64,000 nucleotides of DNA, taken from Isochrysis galbana. Its lineage: Eukaryota > Haptophyta > Isochrysidales > Isochrysidaceae. Made by a program: the position numbers and the translations under genes. How positions within the stretch are numbered: the first letter of the stretch is position 1; every line of letters starts with the position of its first letter. The stretch is from positions 4,044,474-4,108,473 of the forward strand of contig CM030936.1 of assembly GCA_018136815.1 (NCBI GenBank). The letters are read 5' to 3'. The notes beneath the pieces are model-generated. The model was not told where the DNA came from. It was given only the letters and a program-made list of their open reading frames with translations, and searched no databases. Of this stretch, positions 31,875 through 42,606 are shown piece after piece.

Positions 31875-34862
31875 TCAAGAGCTGGCCCGCTTATTGTCCT
31901 CAAGCACTCCGAGGCCTCGCTCAGCAGCGTCGGCGAGCTTCTCAAAATACAAATTGACTGCTGTCTCGAGCTCCTCACGTGTGGGCGGCACGGCGGCGCC
32001 ATTACTGGGCGTGATAGCACCACCATGGGGACCAGCCGCGCCTGACGAATGCGAGCCCTGTTGGCCGCAAGGAGGGCGCGCCAAAAGTGAGTGAGATGCA
32101 TCTTGCGCATCATTGCTTGGCTCTTCACCATTCTCCTCTCCGCATCACCACCTCCCACAAGGCCATTACATCGGCGTAGGACCAAGCCGATGTACCCAAG
32201 TGGTCGCAACGGTTCTATGCTTCCAGTGAGGCCCAGGCTCCGCCCCATGCACGCTTCGGGCCTGAGGTTCGGGTGAGGCCTCACAATGGGCTGCGCCATC
32301 ACAGATGGGTATGGTTGGGCGCCATTGACTTGTCCCTGAAGGTTGCCGTGAGTGGTACTAGTAGATGGATACTGGTAGCCTGTGGGATAGACCTGCGACT
32401 AGATACGTACGGTGGTGATCGAGAGGTAGTGAGAGCAAGGGCTCCAACGACTCGAATCCGGTGCGCGACACATCGCGACACATACATTCATCTCGAGCTG
32501 AACACAGCGATTCGGGACTCATAGCCACCCGCCCACCCGCTTATCCCGCGAAAGCGGCATGCTTACCACAGACCGCGCTGCCGCCTCGTCCGTCCTGGCG
32601 CGTTTGATCTCCTCTACGCCCTCGCGAACCAGCTCGACGGGCACCGCCCTCTTGTCGGACGGTGCTGTGCCGATGTCGAGAAGAGACATGAGCTGGTTTT
32701 GCAGAATACCGGTGGCTCCGTCGGAGCGAGTCACGCGAGGGGCAAGGCGAGGGGGCGAAGGCGGCCGCGAAGTGGAGCGTGAGGGCGGTCGCGTGTTTGT
32801 TCGGGAGATGTTGCGGGAGCTGCCGCCTCGTCCACGTGGAGAATTTGAGACAGCGGGGCCCGAGATTGGCGTGCCGTCCTCAAGGCGGGAAGAACTAGAC
32901 TGGATTGTCTGCGGAAGTGAGGGATGTCGGGGGGACAAGAGCATAACTGATCGAAGAAGTGTGCACGTGAGCCGGGACGTACGACGCAAAAGAGGCTGGC
33001 GAGGGTGATGCACACCGGAATGGCCGCGGCTGCCTGTATCGGCAAGTTGGAGAGCATCAGCTGGGTCAAGCGGACCGTGTCGAACCTCTGCTGGAACTCC
33101 TCACGCTGCGCTGAGTCGACTTCATGCTCGAGTCGCGTAAGTTCCTGCGATGCAGAAACCCGGACTCAACCGGCTTCATGCGCCCCCACTCTCGACGTAC
33201 CGCTCACTCCAGAACTCCTAACCTTGGTCGATGCTTGAATGAGGGGCGAAATTGGCAGCTGGGGAGGCTGCTGAGGCGGAGCAGGCCCATCCTCCTGAGG
33301 CAGAACGTGCCGCAGCATCCCTCCACCTTATGCGCACCTGAGCGAGCGCTCGCAACCTGTTGCGCTCCAGATCGAGCATGCCGCGCAGGTCCTCCACCTC
33401 GCCCTCTCGTTCTGGCGCTTGGTACGCGGTGAGTGCGTTTGAGGGGACAGTACCCTTCTTTCGCACAATTAACTTGAGCTTCTCCGGGTGCCCACGCTGG
33501 AAGTTTGGGTGACTCCATGAGCCGGTGCCAACCTTGTGGAAGTCGTAGGCGTTGAGCGCACGAACCTGAGGCGGTCGTGTGGATTAAGGGCGGCCTCAAA
33601 CTGCAGCCTGCAGGTCCCGCACCGAGCGTTCACACATAAAATGGCGCGAGGGCAGCTAGGAGCGCCAGTTGCACGCCACGCACCCACGACGAGTACTGTG
33701 AACGGCGGAAATACTTTGGCAGCACATGGCTAGCGAGGCGCTCGGGGTTAGTGATGACAATCGTAGTACCATCCCCGTTCCATCCGATGTGCTCGTGCCC
33801 TGCATTCACCATCTCCCATCTGATGTGGCACAGGCCGCCAGGCAAGGGTCGGCAGAAGGGGCGGCGATAGCATGGGTTGCGCACTATGTGAGCATGCACA
33901 TGCCGAGGGTAAGGGAGAAACGGTGAAGGGAAACGTAGCCGATGAATGGGGTGGGTGGGTTGAGGAGGGTAGAAGGGCCTTTCTTGGCGATGCGCCAAAA
34001 CGACCCGATTTTCCGCCCGTCCCCTCCCCTGGGCGACTTGCTGCCCGTGCCTACGGTGGTTGCGTGTGTTTGGGAGGGGGCGGGGGGGGGGGGGGGGCAA
34101 CGGCGCTCTTCTTCCCCTCTCCTCAATACGATGCGAAGGCTGATGAGGGCAGCAGAGGAGCCGTTTCCCCGGTGCCCACCCTCTCACTCTTCACCTCCTT
34201 CTCTCACTCTTCACCTCCTTCTCTCGCAGTTCCCTCAGCCGAGAAGAGGGGAATAGGTGGGAGGGGGGGGGGGAGGGAGGGGCAGGAGGACGAAGAAGGA
34301 AAAGAGGGGCAGGTGGGGAGGGGAGTGGAGAGCGGGAAAGGAAGGGGAAAGGAAAGCTGGACCGCGAACGAGAGCGAGAGCGAGAGCGAGGGAGGGCGAG
34401 GGAGAACGAGAGCGAGGGAGCGAGGGAGCGGGATTGGGAGCGGGACGAAGGGAGGTCGAGGGAGGGAGGAGAGGGAGGAGGGAGGGGAGGGAGGGACAGC
34501 GGAGAAGAGGAAGAAGAGGAAGAGGAAGAGGGAGGGAGGGAGGCGGAGGAAGAGAGGGGGGAGGGGGAGGGCGATGGGCAGGACGGCAGGCGACCAAGCG
34601 CCATCCCTCCCCCAACCCCCCCGCCCCCTCCCTCCCTCCCTCCCTCCCTCCCTCTTCCTCTTCCTCTTCTTCCTCTTCTCCGCTGTCCCTCCCTCCCCTC
34701 CCTCCTCCCTCTCCTCCCTCCCTCTCCCTCTCTCTCTGCGCCGAGCGCGAGGGTGGCGCTGTGGGATGTCAGAAGCCGCACTCACGTCCACGAGATGAAG
34801 TCTGAGGCGCCATGGAGCGCGGGGCGGCGCTGGAATGGCGCGAGCTCGGGCGGCTCGGCCAT
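31875..34862 (-). CDS. Heat shock factor (HSF-type DNA-binding transcription factor), six exons
   Basis: Proposed exons (minus) 34862-34786, 33819-33684, 33565-33338, 33144-33016, 32908-32567 and 32057-31875; about 364 aa, intron phases 2,0,0,0,0. The HSF winged-helix domain is assembled across exons 1-3: DFISWT|WEMVNAGHEHIGWN, then GDGTTIVITNPERLASHVLP, KYFRRSQYSSW|VRALNAYD, FHKVGTGSWSHPNFQRGHPE. This parallels the family core VLPKYFKHSNFSSFVRQLN-Y-FHKV. Exons 3-4 encode a coiled coil (EDLRGMLDLERNRLRALAQE, LTRLEHEVDSAQREEFQQRF) in the position of the HR-A/B trimerisation region. A Ser/Arg/Pro-rich segment with a GILQNQLMSLLDIG helix and a last helix TREELETAVNLYFEKLADAA follow. Nuclear; binds heat shock elements (nGAAn repeats) as a trimer. 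Exon 1 is short and its start is my choice by phase and motif fit. Intron 1 (966 nt) contains a striking inverted repeat. Confidence 0.82.
34458..34724. repeat. 86-bp perfect inverted repeat of polypurine/polypyrimidine DNA
   Basis: Left arm 34458-34543 (purines, containing GGGACAGCGGAGAAGAGGAA), loop 34544-34638, right arm 34639-34724 (exact reverse complement as far as I can check by eye). It lies wholly within HSF intron 1. The transcript could fold into an 86-bp hairpin; the DNA could also form a cruciform or triplex. Confidence 0.9.
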
Positions 34863-35423
34863 CGGCGGCCCGCCTCGCCCGCTCGCTCGCGGTCTTCTTC
34901 TCTCTCTAGCCACGACGGTTTCTTTATCTATTCTGACGATGACCCTCACCCTCTCTCGCTTTCCCCTCCCTCTCTCTCCTCTCTCCTCTCTCCTCGCTCT
35001 TCTCCACAGCCGCGCCACCCTTCAACACACAGCGTATACTTAAGACCGGCAGCTCTCCCTTCTCTTTCTCCAAGGGGGCTCTCCCTCTCTCCCTCCCTCT
35101 CTCTCCCTCTCTCTCTCTCGCCTTCTCGCGCGCGACGTCTGCGCGGTATCATGCGGACGGAGGATTCAATTACTTCAGAAGAGGGCCCCTCAAGTCTTCT
35201 CTCCTCCTCATCAGCACTTCTTGGCGCTGCTCACTACTGACTCTCTCTCTCCCCCCCCCCCCCTTCTCTCTCTCTCTCTCTCTCCCCCTTCTCTCGCTCC
35301 GCCTCGAGCGCGGGCTCCTCCATCACGTCAAACTCTTCTCCCTTCTGAGCCGTGAGAGAGATCTCTCCTGCGGCTGTGAACCCATTCAATCGATCGAGGT
35401 CCCTTCCCCTCCGCGCTGAGAGG

Positions 35424-35464
<41 letters not shown>

Positions 35465-35697
35465 AGCAGCCACGCGCCCTCTCCTCCCAGACTCCGGACT
35501 CTCTCTCTCTCCCTCCCTCTCTCTCTCCTCTCCCCCCCCCAGGGACGCAAAGCTTTGTCTCTCAAGAGGGAATAGAGAGAGAAGAGAGAGGGGAGAGTAG
35601 AGAGAGAGGGGGGGGTGGGGGGAGGCGGGGGGGGGGGACAGAGAGGGGGGAGAGAAGGGACGGCAGGTGGCCGCCGCTGTGTGGGCGGGCCAGCTCC

Positions 35698-35699
35698 CG

Positions 35700-35785
<86 letters not shown>
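35698..35785 (+). repeat. (GA)n microsatellite
   Basis: About 85 bp of near-perfect GA dinucleotides with one GG interruption. Confidence 0.95.
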
Positions 35786-35788
<3 letters not shown>

Positions 35789-36131
35789 GGGAGAGGGGGC
35801 GGGGCAGCTGTTCCCATTCACAGCCTCCCCGCCGCGTCTCCTCCATCTATCCACCCACCGAAAGAGACGGAGAGAGAGAGACCCCCCCCCACCCCACCCC
35901 CCCACCCACCCGCCCCCACGCGTCTCTCTCGTCGTCGAGAGAGGAGCAAAAACAAAACTCACCCCTTCCTTCCACTCCCTCTCTCTCCCTCCGAAGAGGA
36001 GCGAAACCCCCGAGAAGAGAGCGGCTCCCGCGCCCTCTCTCCTCTCGCTCCCCCTCTCATCTCTCTCTTCCCCCCCCACCGGTCCCCCTTCCCCTCCCGA
36101 CCGTGGCTTTCTCTCTCCCTCCCTCCCTCTC

Positions 36132-36232
36132 TCACACACACATACACACACGCGCGCGCGCGCACACACACACGCACGCACACGCACACGCACACGCACA
36201 CGCACACGCACACGCACACGCACACGCACACA

Positions 36233-36304
<72 letters not shown>
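36132..36304 (+). repeat. Compound (CA)n-(GA)n microsatellite
   Basis: CA repeats with ACGCAC variants change abruptly to a pure GA run at 36249; it ends about 75 bp upstream of the protease start codon. Confidence 0.95.
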
Positions 36305-36305
<1 letters not shown>

Positions 36306-36380
36306 GAGGCTTCACAGCGCTCCACAGAGCAGAGACCCTAGCCTCCCCGCTCGGCTCCCTCCATCCGACGAGCCGAGCGC

Positions 36381-39300
36381 ATGACAGCGAGCAAGCAGCC
36401 AGCGCAAGCGCGGGTCGTCATCTCGCTGATCGACTCAGACGAGGAGGACGAGTCCCGACCGGTGAAGAAAGAGTGCGTGAAGCGGAGGTCCAGGCGCATC
36501 AGCGCGCATCAGCAGAAGCCCGATGATGAGGTCATGCTCACCTGGAGCATGGGTGGGGCGGACGCCGGATTCAAGGCGAGCGACAAGTTCAACATCACCT
36601 GGGGCGACTTCCGGCGGCTCAGCCTACCCGATGGACGGCGCGGCGCGGAACAGCTGCTGCTCAACGACACAATTGTGGACTGGTACCTCAAGTACGTCGA
36701 GCTGCACGTGCTGGGGGGGGGGTCTCCAGAACGCGAGCGCCAGCGGATGCGCACGCACATCTTCTCCAGCTTCTTCCTAAAGCGACTGCGTGGTGCTCTC
36801 GAGCAAAAGGACCCGTCGAAGCGGGAGATGCAGCTCGCATCCCTACTCAAGTGGGTGCAGGTGCGACAACCAACATGCCAGTCGCCCAGCTGCGTGGATC
36901 GGCTAGGCCGGTACCCAATCCTTCAGCCCCAGCGCTTTGGGCCAGTGCTTAGGCCAACCGGTAACATCCCGCCCCTCCTCCATGTCCTCCGCCTACATCG
37001 CCCTCACCGGCAGCACGTCGACCTCTTCGAAAAGGACCTTCTCATTGTCCCCGTCCACGAGGCACGCCTCGGAGGTCACTGGTCTCTCGCCGTCATTTGC
37101 TTCTCCGGTCTCGTCGTGCAGAACGGCTTGGAGCAGGCCAAGCACACAACAAACGGGACCGCCGAAGGCTGCCCCCAGCTGCCGGCGCGAGCACACGTCG
37201 AACAGGAGACGTCACGGGATGATGCTCTTATGGCAGACCAAACTACGGAGGCGGATACTGCGTCGAGTATACAAGCTGCCGAGGCCGGGGGCAGTGAGGC
37301 AATACCGCTGGTGGTAGCGTCCAAGGAGGAGGGGGCAGACTCGTCCAAGGCACCCACTGCCAAGGTTGCATCAAAGGCAGAAGCTACCGCTGATACCACA
37401 GCAGGGTTCGCGGCGGACGACGCTCCGAATCTGGTGCGGCACACAGGCGAGTCCGCACCGGTCCATGATGCATCTTGTGGTGCGCCTCACAACACGGAAG
37501 GGGCAGCCTCGTCCGATACGCTCACCGAGGTTGCCAAGGCCGCAAGACAGTCAACACTGGTGGGTTGCCGAACCTCTAGAGGGAGCGTGGAGAGCGCCAC
37601 GGATCTGGAGAAGCGCCCGGCTAGGCCGATGCCAGCTCAAGACGATGCTGGGGGTGCGCTGCCCGTCGAGGACGATGAAGCGGGCCGCTCGTACACAGCG
37701 CAAGGCTCAAGTCAGGAGGAGGAGGCTGCAAGTTCTGCAGGTTCGTGTGCGAGCCATAGAGCTCCATGTATCCTCTTTTTCGATTCATTTCTCCAGCAAT
37801 CCAACTCCAAGGCGCTCTTCGGTCACCTGCGCGCGTTCCTCGACGTGTACTGGGAGGATTACAGGAAGCGGCGAGGCATACCATTGACACCACCGGTGAG
37901 ATGATAGGCACAATTATAGGGCACGGGGCAAGGCAAGTAGTGTCTGACCGCCATGATGGAACGGAGCTGTGCCTTTGGATGGAGAGTACCGCGATTTGTC
38001 TAGTGCATGCGAATGCTGGGCCATGTCTACCACTCCTCTCGCGCTATTGCTGTCCTCAACCTCCGCGCTCGACTTTTCTGGCGAGCTCACGAGGTCAAAC
38101 CTTCTCCGTGTGGTGCAGTTGCCCTTTGATGTCGTCCCAACAGTACTCTTCCCTTTCCAACGCTTTCCGGCAGGTGGCTGGCGTGCCTCCGCCACGCAAG
38201 ACGCTACCCCGCCGCCCACCAAACCGTGTGGCTACGAGCGCAGCCGCAGGCGCTCGCGCAACCGAGCCGCAAGCTGATGATGCGGGCGCTACGACTCGAC
38301 CTCAACGAGCCACGGCTGCGAAACGCAGGGCCTCGGCAATCGGCGATGGTTTCGACAAGGAGCAACTCAAGAAAGCGATTGCGCTCTCTCTCGGGGAAGG
38401 AAAAAGGACAGAGCAAGACGAGCGTAGAGACGGCTGGTCACTGCGTCCAGCTGCTCGTCGGGTGTCCGCCGCACCTGCTTTCAGCACTGTAGAGTCAGCG
38501 AAAACAGTGGGAGAGCACCGACCGAGGAGGCAGGTGCCACTCGCGTCGCCAATCGGCGATGGTTTCGACGAGGAGCAACTCAAGAAAGCGATTGCGCTCT
38601 CTCTCCGGGAAGGAGAGCGGACGGAGCAGGACGAGCGTAGAGACCGCCCGTCTGTGCGTGCAACTTCCCCTCGGGTGTCCGCCGCAGCTTCTTTCGGCAC
38701 GGTCGAGCCAGTGAAAAGAGTGGGAGAGCGTCGATCGAGGAGGCAGGCGGCACTCACTGCACCGGACTACCGCGATAGTACTGGTTGTGAGGCGGAGGAG
38801 GAAGAGCTGAATCACGAGCAAGCAGTCAGGTCAGCTAGGCGGCGGAGCCCTCGGGATGAAGCGATGAGGGCAGTGAAGGGGGATGTCGAGATCCGGCACG
38901 GGCGTGAGGAGCTTTCCAGAGATCTCGATCATCCGTCTCACGTTGCCGATGAGTCTGGTGAGGAGGCCGAGCGTTCGAGCCTCACAAAGTTGGGTTTAAC
39001 ACGCGTCTCAGATGCTGCAGGTGCTAGCGCTGGCGCTCTCTCTTTACGTGTGGAGCACGACGATGGGGCTCATTTGACGAGGCACAGCGGTTTAAGCCTG
39101 ATTGGGGATGACGTGGATGTGGCATCGGATGCAACAGAAGACGAGGCGACGGTAGTAGGCATGGAAGTTCCGGTGGGCATGGAGGCTAAGGTACTGCATG
39201 CTCTAGTTATGAGTGCTCAAAGCTCTGCGGTGCAAGCCATGCGTTTTGAGGAGACCCAAAGCACAAAGGTTGAGTTGGCCGATGGCCATTCAGGAGAGAT

Positions 39301-40073
39301 GACTCGAGACGAGGGAACGCCGGGGACACGCCAAATCTCGCTCGGTCTCGTGATGCCGCATGACGATGCTACAGAGACTATGTGCGATCCTCCTGCGCAA
39401 AAGGCTCCAAACGAGCCAGGGGATGTAATCAAGCACACGGAAACTAGCGCCCCGTGTGATCTCTTGCCCAATCACATGGCAGGATTCGAGGATGACTCAC
39501 CTACTTCCGCTGACGCTGACATGGATCAGAGGCACCCTCTCGCTGAATCGTGCAATTCTGCCTATGGGCACGTCGCCCCTAGTGCGGATCTTGACGCGAA
39601 GTCGGAGGCCGTGGCCACCGAACGAAGCTCCGGTCGCCAGCTCGAAGAGGAAAGGACCAAGCAACGCACACGTCGCCGGAGCTCTCCCAAGAACGACTCG
39701 CCAGCGCCGCAGCTTCCAGTGGCCCATCGTTGGTTTACCCCCAAGTCGCTGCCCCACATCTTCTGCTTGAGCGCACCTCAACAGAAGAACGAGTACGATT
39801 GCGGTGTCTACATGCTCGAGTTTGTCGAGGTGCGGACCCTGCCATGTGCGACAAGTCCCTTGTAGATGCCGGGCGCCCAACCATGTACTAACCTCCCTTT
39901 CCCCCTTCCCTCAGCGCCTGGCGACCATGGAATGCCTGCCATCGTTCGAGACAACTGGTGGCCTCGTGGACGCTTTCCCACGAGACATGTTGACAGCTGA
40001 GGACATCTCGCAAAAACGTATCACAATGCGTGAGGTGCTAGAAGGCTATGCTGATACCGCCGCCGCTCCTTAG
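36381..40073 (+). CDS. Ulp1/SENP-family (C48) SUMO protease with two ubiquitin-interacting motifs, four exons
   Basis: Proposed exons 36381-36860, 37014-37895, 38174-39829 and 39915-40073; 1058 aa, all introns phase 0 (donors gtgcga, gtgaga, gtgcgg). Catalytic-domain motifs in order: LLNDTIVDWYLKYVE, THIFSSFFLKRL, HVDLFEKDLLIVPVHE (exon 1/2 joint), HWSLAVICFS (His about 182), PCILFFDSF (Asp about 417) and QQKNEYDCGVYMLEFVE (Cys about 997). The triad is therefore complete. The core is split by two long inserts: about 200 residues between the His and Asp strands and about 550 between Asp and Cys. The second insert contains a tandem ~71-aa unit, each with a UIM: KEQLKKAIALSLGEG (about 516) and EEQLKKAIALSLREG (about 587). 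Large inserts recall SENP6/7. Expected to cleave SUMO from conjugates in the nucleus; the UIMs imply binding of ubiquitin or mixed chains. Confidence 0.87.
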
Positions 40074-40528
40074 TGAATCTCCACTACCACAGCCTCTGAA
40101 GTCTATGCTCATCTCCGCCACCAGCGCCTCCTAAGTCGGATCGGTGGTCGACTTCGATGACTATGGCGAGAAGGCAGAAGCTCAATCGACTTGTGGACGC
40201 GGATTTGCGTCCACCGACCAGGCGCTTAATGACCGTGTAGCAATTTCTCATGAAGAACTCGCACGAATGCATCACATGCACTACAAAGGCTATCTGATCT
40301 CTGCCCATGGACTTGGGGTTGCGCGAGCACTCGAGCAGCACAAGGGGAAGGGCGGCCGCCGTGGTGCACCGACAAAAGAAACAAGTTTGTTTATAGAATA
40401 TTGTTTGCGCGGCGGAGGCGAAAAGTAAACGCGATAGGAAAGTAAAAAATTGGCTATGCGCGCTATTCCTATCCCCGGCGAGGTCCCCACACCTGCTCTC
40501 GCCTCCACTTACTGCCATCGGCCCTTAT
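40074..40528. other. Intergenic
   Basis: 3' flank of the protease gene. A short open stretch at 40144-40428 (contains ISHEELARMHHMHYKGYLIS) has no recognisable family; it could be a small gene or chance. Confidence 0.3.
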
Positions 40529-41000
40529 ACAACTAAGTTTATACTTGGTTGCGATGGAGCGCGCCGCTGCGACTCCCCTCTCCTTCGGGCCCCCCCCTGA
40601 GGGCGCCCCCCAAGTACTCATGGCGTTGTCGCTGGCGAAGCGACCGAGTCCTCCAGCCGAGGCCGAACAGGTGAGAGCGCGATCGCCGTCGCGCCACACG
40701 GCCCGTGGCCCCGGCCACACCATCCCCAGCAGCCATGCGGGCCCCCCCCATGGGGGGCTGCAGACTGCAGGCCTCACCGGGAACACAACAGCAGGGGCTC
40801 GGCTGAGCCCCAGCCTCCACTGCCCCCTGAGCCGCCTGGCTGGCCTTCTGGCTTCTGGCTGGGAGCCCCCTCAGGCCCTCAGGACCCCTAAGAGTAGGTC
40901 ATGGCGCGCGCCATGGATGGGCATGCGCCGCAGGAGAGGGCGACGGCGAAGAGAGAGTGGAGGGAAGGAGAGCGGAACTCGTCAGTCCCCGGTCCCCGGA
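40529..41000 (+). mobile_element. LINE 5' fragment joined to inverted repeat Z
   Basis: Begins AACTAAGTTTATACTTGGTT, then an ATG (40554) opening MERAAATPLSFGPPPEGAPQ, almost the same as the LINE at 8326. Identity fades near 40780, where inverted repeat-Z sequence (TGCCCCCTGAG, CATGGCGCGCGCCATG) takes over. No reverse transcriptase follows. Confidence 0.75.
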
Positions 41001-42606
41001 CCGGCGGACCGGGGATTCACCGAGAACCGCGACCCGTTTACATTAGTAGACGGGCGGAGTGAGAGGCTGGCGACAGGCGGAAGAACGGAGGGAGCGGCGC
41101 AAGTTCGCCCAGGGATGCCCTCTCAAAGTATGGTGTATGGTTCCCCGGGCGCCGTCGCTTATTCTTTATTCTGCGGAGAAATACTCGGGCAGGCTCGCCA
41201 GCCCCAAGGGCCTCTCACTCTCGACGGGACGACTGCAAAGGCTCGCTCCCCCCCCCCCCTGAAGGCGATCGGGTGGATGCACCCAGTGCGCTCGCTCGAC
41301 GTCGAGTGCAGTGCGGACTCGGTGGGGCCAACGCAGCTGGCCCTCCGCCCTCCGCTTCATCTTCGGAAACGTAATGCTGGCCGCTTTGTTGGTCACGGTT
41401 GGGGCGCACACCGACACGGTGGCGCGCCTCTTTGCACCTTCCGTAGGATGAAGGGGGGGGGCGGTCACCACACCCTCCGTCACGCGCGCTCACGCTCTAC
41501 CTGTAAAGAATTTGCGGTCGCGCCCGTGGGGGTGGGGGTACCAAATGAGGGCATTCGACTTAAGCTGGAAGTCGGTGGCAAGGTCGGGCGAGGGCGAATT
41601 CTACGAGGGGCGGGTCGGGGTGGTCAGGGCGTGTACGCGTGTGGCCTAGGGGGCCGTATGCGCGCACTACGAGGTGCGCTGAGGGCTGCGCAGATGACGC
41701 CTTGCCTTCAGCAGGCAGCAGGCAGGCGATCAATCTCGGGCATCTCGGGCGGCCGACGAGAGGGACGGATCACTAAGGACTAAGGACCTTATTAGTAAAG
41801 AATCCGGTGTGATAAATACTCCGTCTCAAAATACTTATATCACTCCCGCGGCGGGCGCCGCGGTTCTTTACCGGTAGAGCCCCAGAGCGTGTGCAAGGGA
41901 CAAGGGAGGGGCGAGGGAGAATCGCACCATTTTCTGGCGAAGACTTTCGTGGCGGTAGGTGGGGCCCCTGGCCGTTTGCTGTTGTTGTTGTGGGCTTTGG
42001 AGTTGAAATTGGTCAAAAATTGTCACCCCCCCATATTACATATTAGTAGTTAAAAGGCCCTGTTTGACCGCCCTACCCTACCGGGTCTCCCCCCTTGTGG
42101 CATGCTATTGTCAACAGCATCATGGCGCCCGCCCAAAGGCCATGGCGGTAGCAAGCAAAGGAATTAGGGGCGCGGTGGCTTGTGCTCCGTGAGCTGTTGA
42201 ACATGCGCTGCTCATCGCACGCAACGCATCCAGGATACTCACGGCCACTCGCTCCAGCAAACTTCAGCTCACTCCTCGTCAAAGCCCAGCAACGGGCATG
42301 CAGCCCACTAGCCAACTAACGCCAAGTGAGAGAAGTGGAAGATCCGCCACCGCCTCCAGCTCACACCCATCCATGCACCGGCGGCATACCGCGGTGGCGC
42401 GGCGCCAAGACGAGCCAACTCCTCCAGAACCTGTGCGAGGCACGATATGTGCACTTATGGAGGCCACGACGAGCCCCGCTAGGATCTGGGCAAGGCGCCA
42501 ACATAGGCAAGGTGGTTGGTTCATCATGAGCTGAGCCGTGAAGCATGCGAGCTTGCTGCCGCATGCCGACGTGGGGGCCGAGCGAGCTGTTCCGGCCGGC
42601 AGTTCA
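41001..42606. other. Intergenic
   Basis: No gene supported. About 42005-42070 (TATTACATATTAGTAGTTAAAA and GTTTGACCGCCCTA) resembles 54820-54865, another dispersed pair. A GTTGTTGTTGT run lies at 41981-41990. Confidence 0.45.

Larger units (their letters stand above)
34863..36380. other. Divergent intergenic region dominated by microsatellites
   Basis: Lies between the HSF start (minus) and the Ulp1-protease start (plus). GA/TC runs occupy 35070-35125, 35226-35290, 35423-35463 and 35698-35785; (CA)n with CG variants runs at 36132-36248; (GA)n at 36249-36304. Long open frames here are repeat artefacts. It may contain both promoters, but I see no clear element. Confidence 0.7.

Noticed and set aside
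31604-32302. 232-codon minus frame over the HSF 3' end
   Set aside because: The neighbouring frame carries the HSF last exon with phase-consistent splice sites; this one is a shadow.
33872-34805. Long overlapping open frames on both strands rich in Arg/Glu/Gly or Pro/Ser
   Set aside because: They are created by the polypurine inverted repeat and lie inside HSF intron 1; composition explains the lack of stops.
35234-36341. 360-codon minus frame and plus frames of Ser-Leu, Arg-Glu or Val-Cys repeats
   Set aside because: Translations of (GA)n and (CA)n microsatellites.
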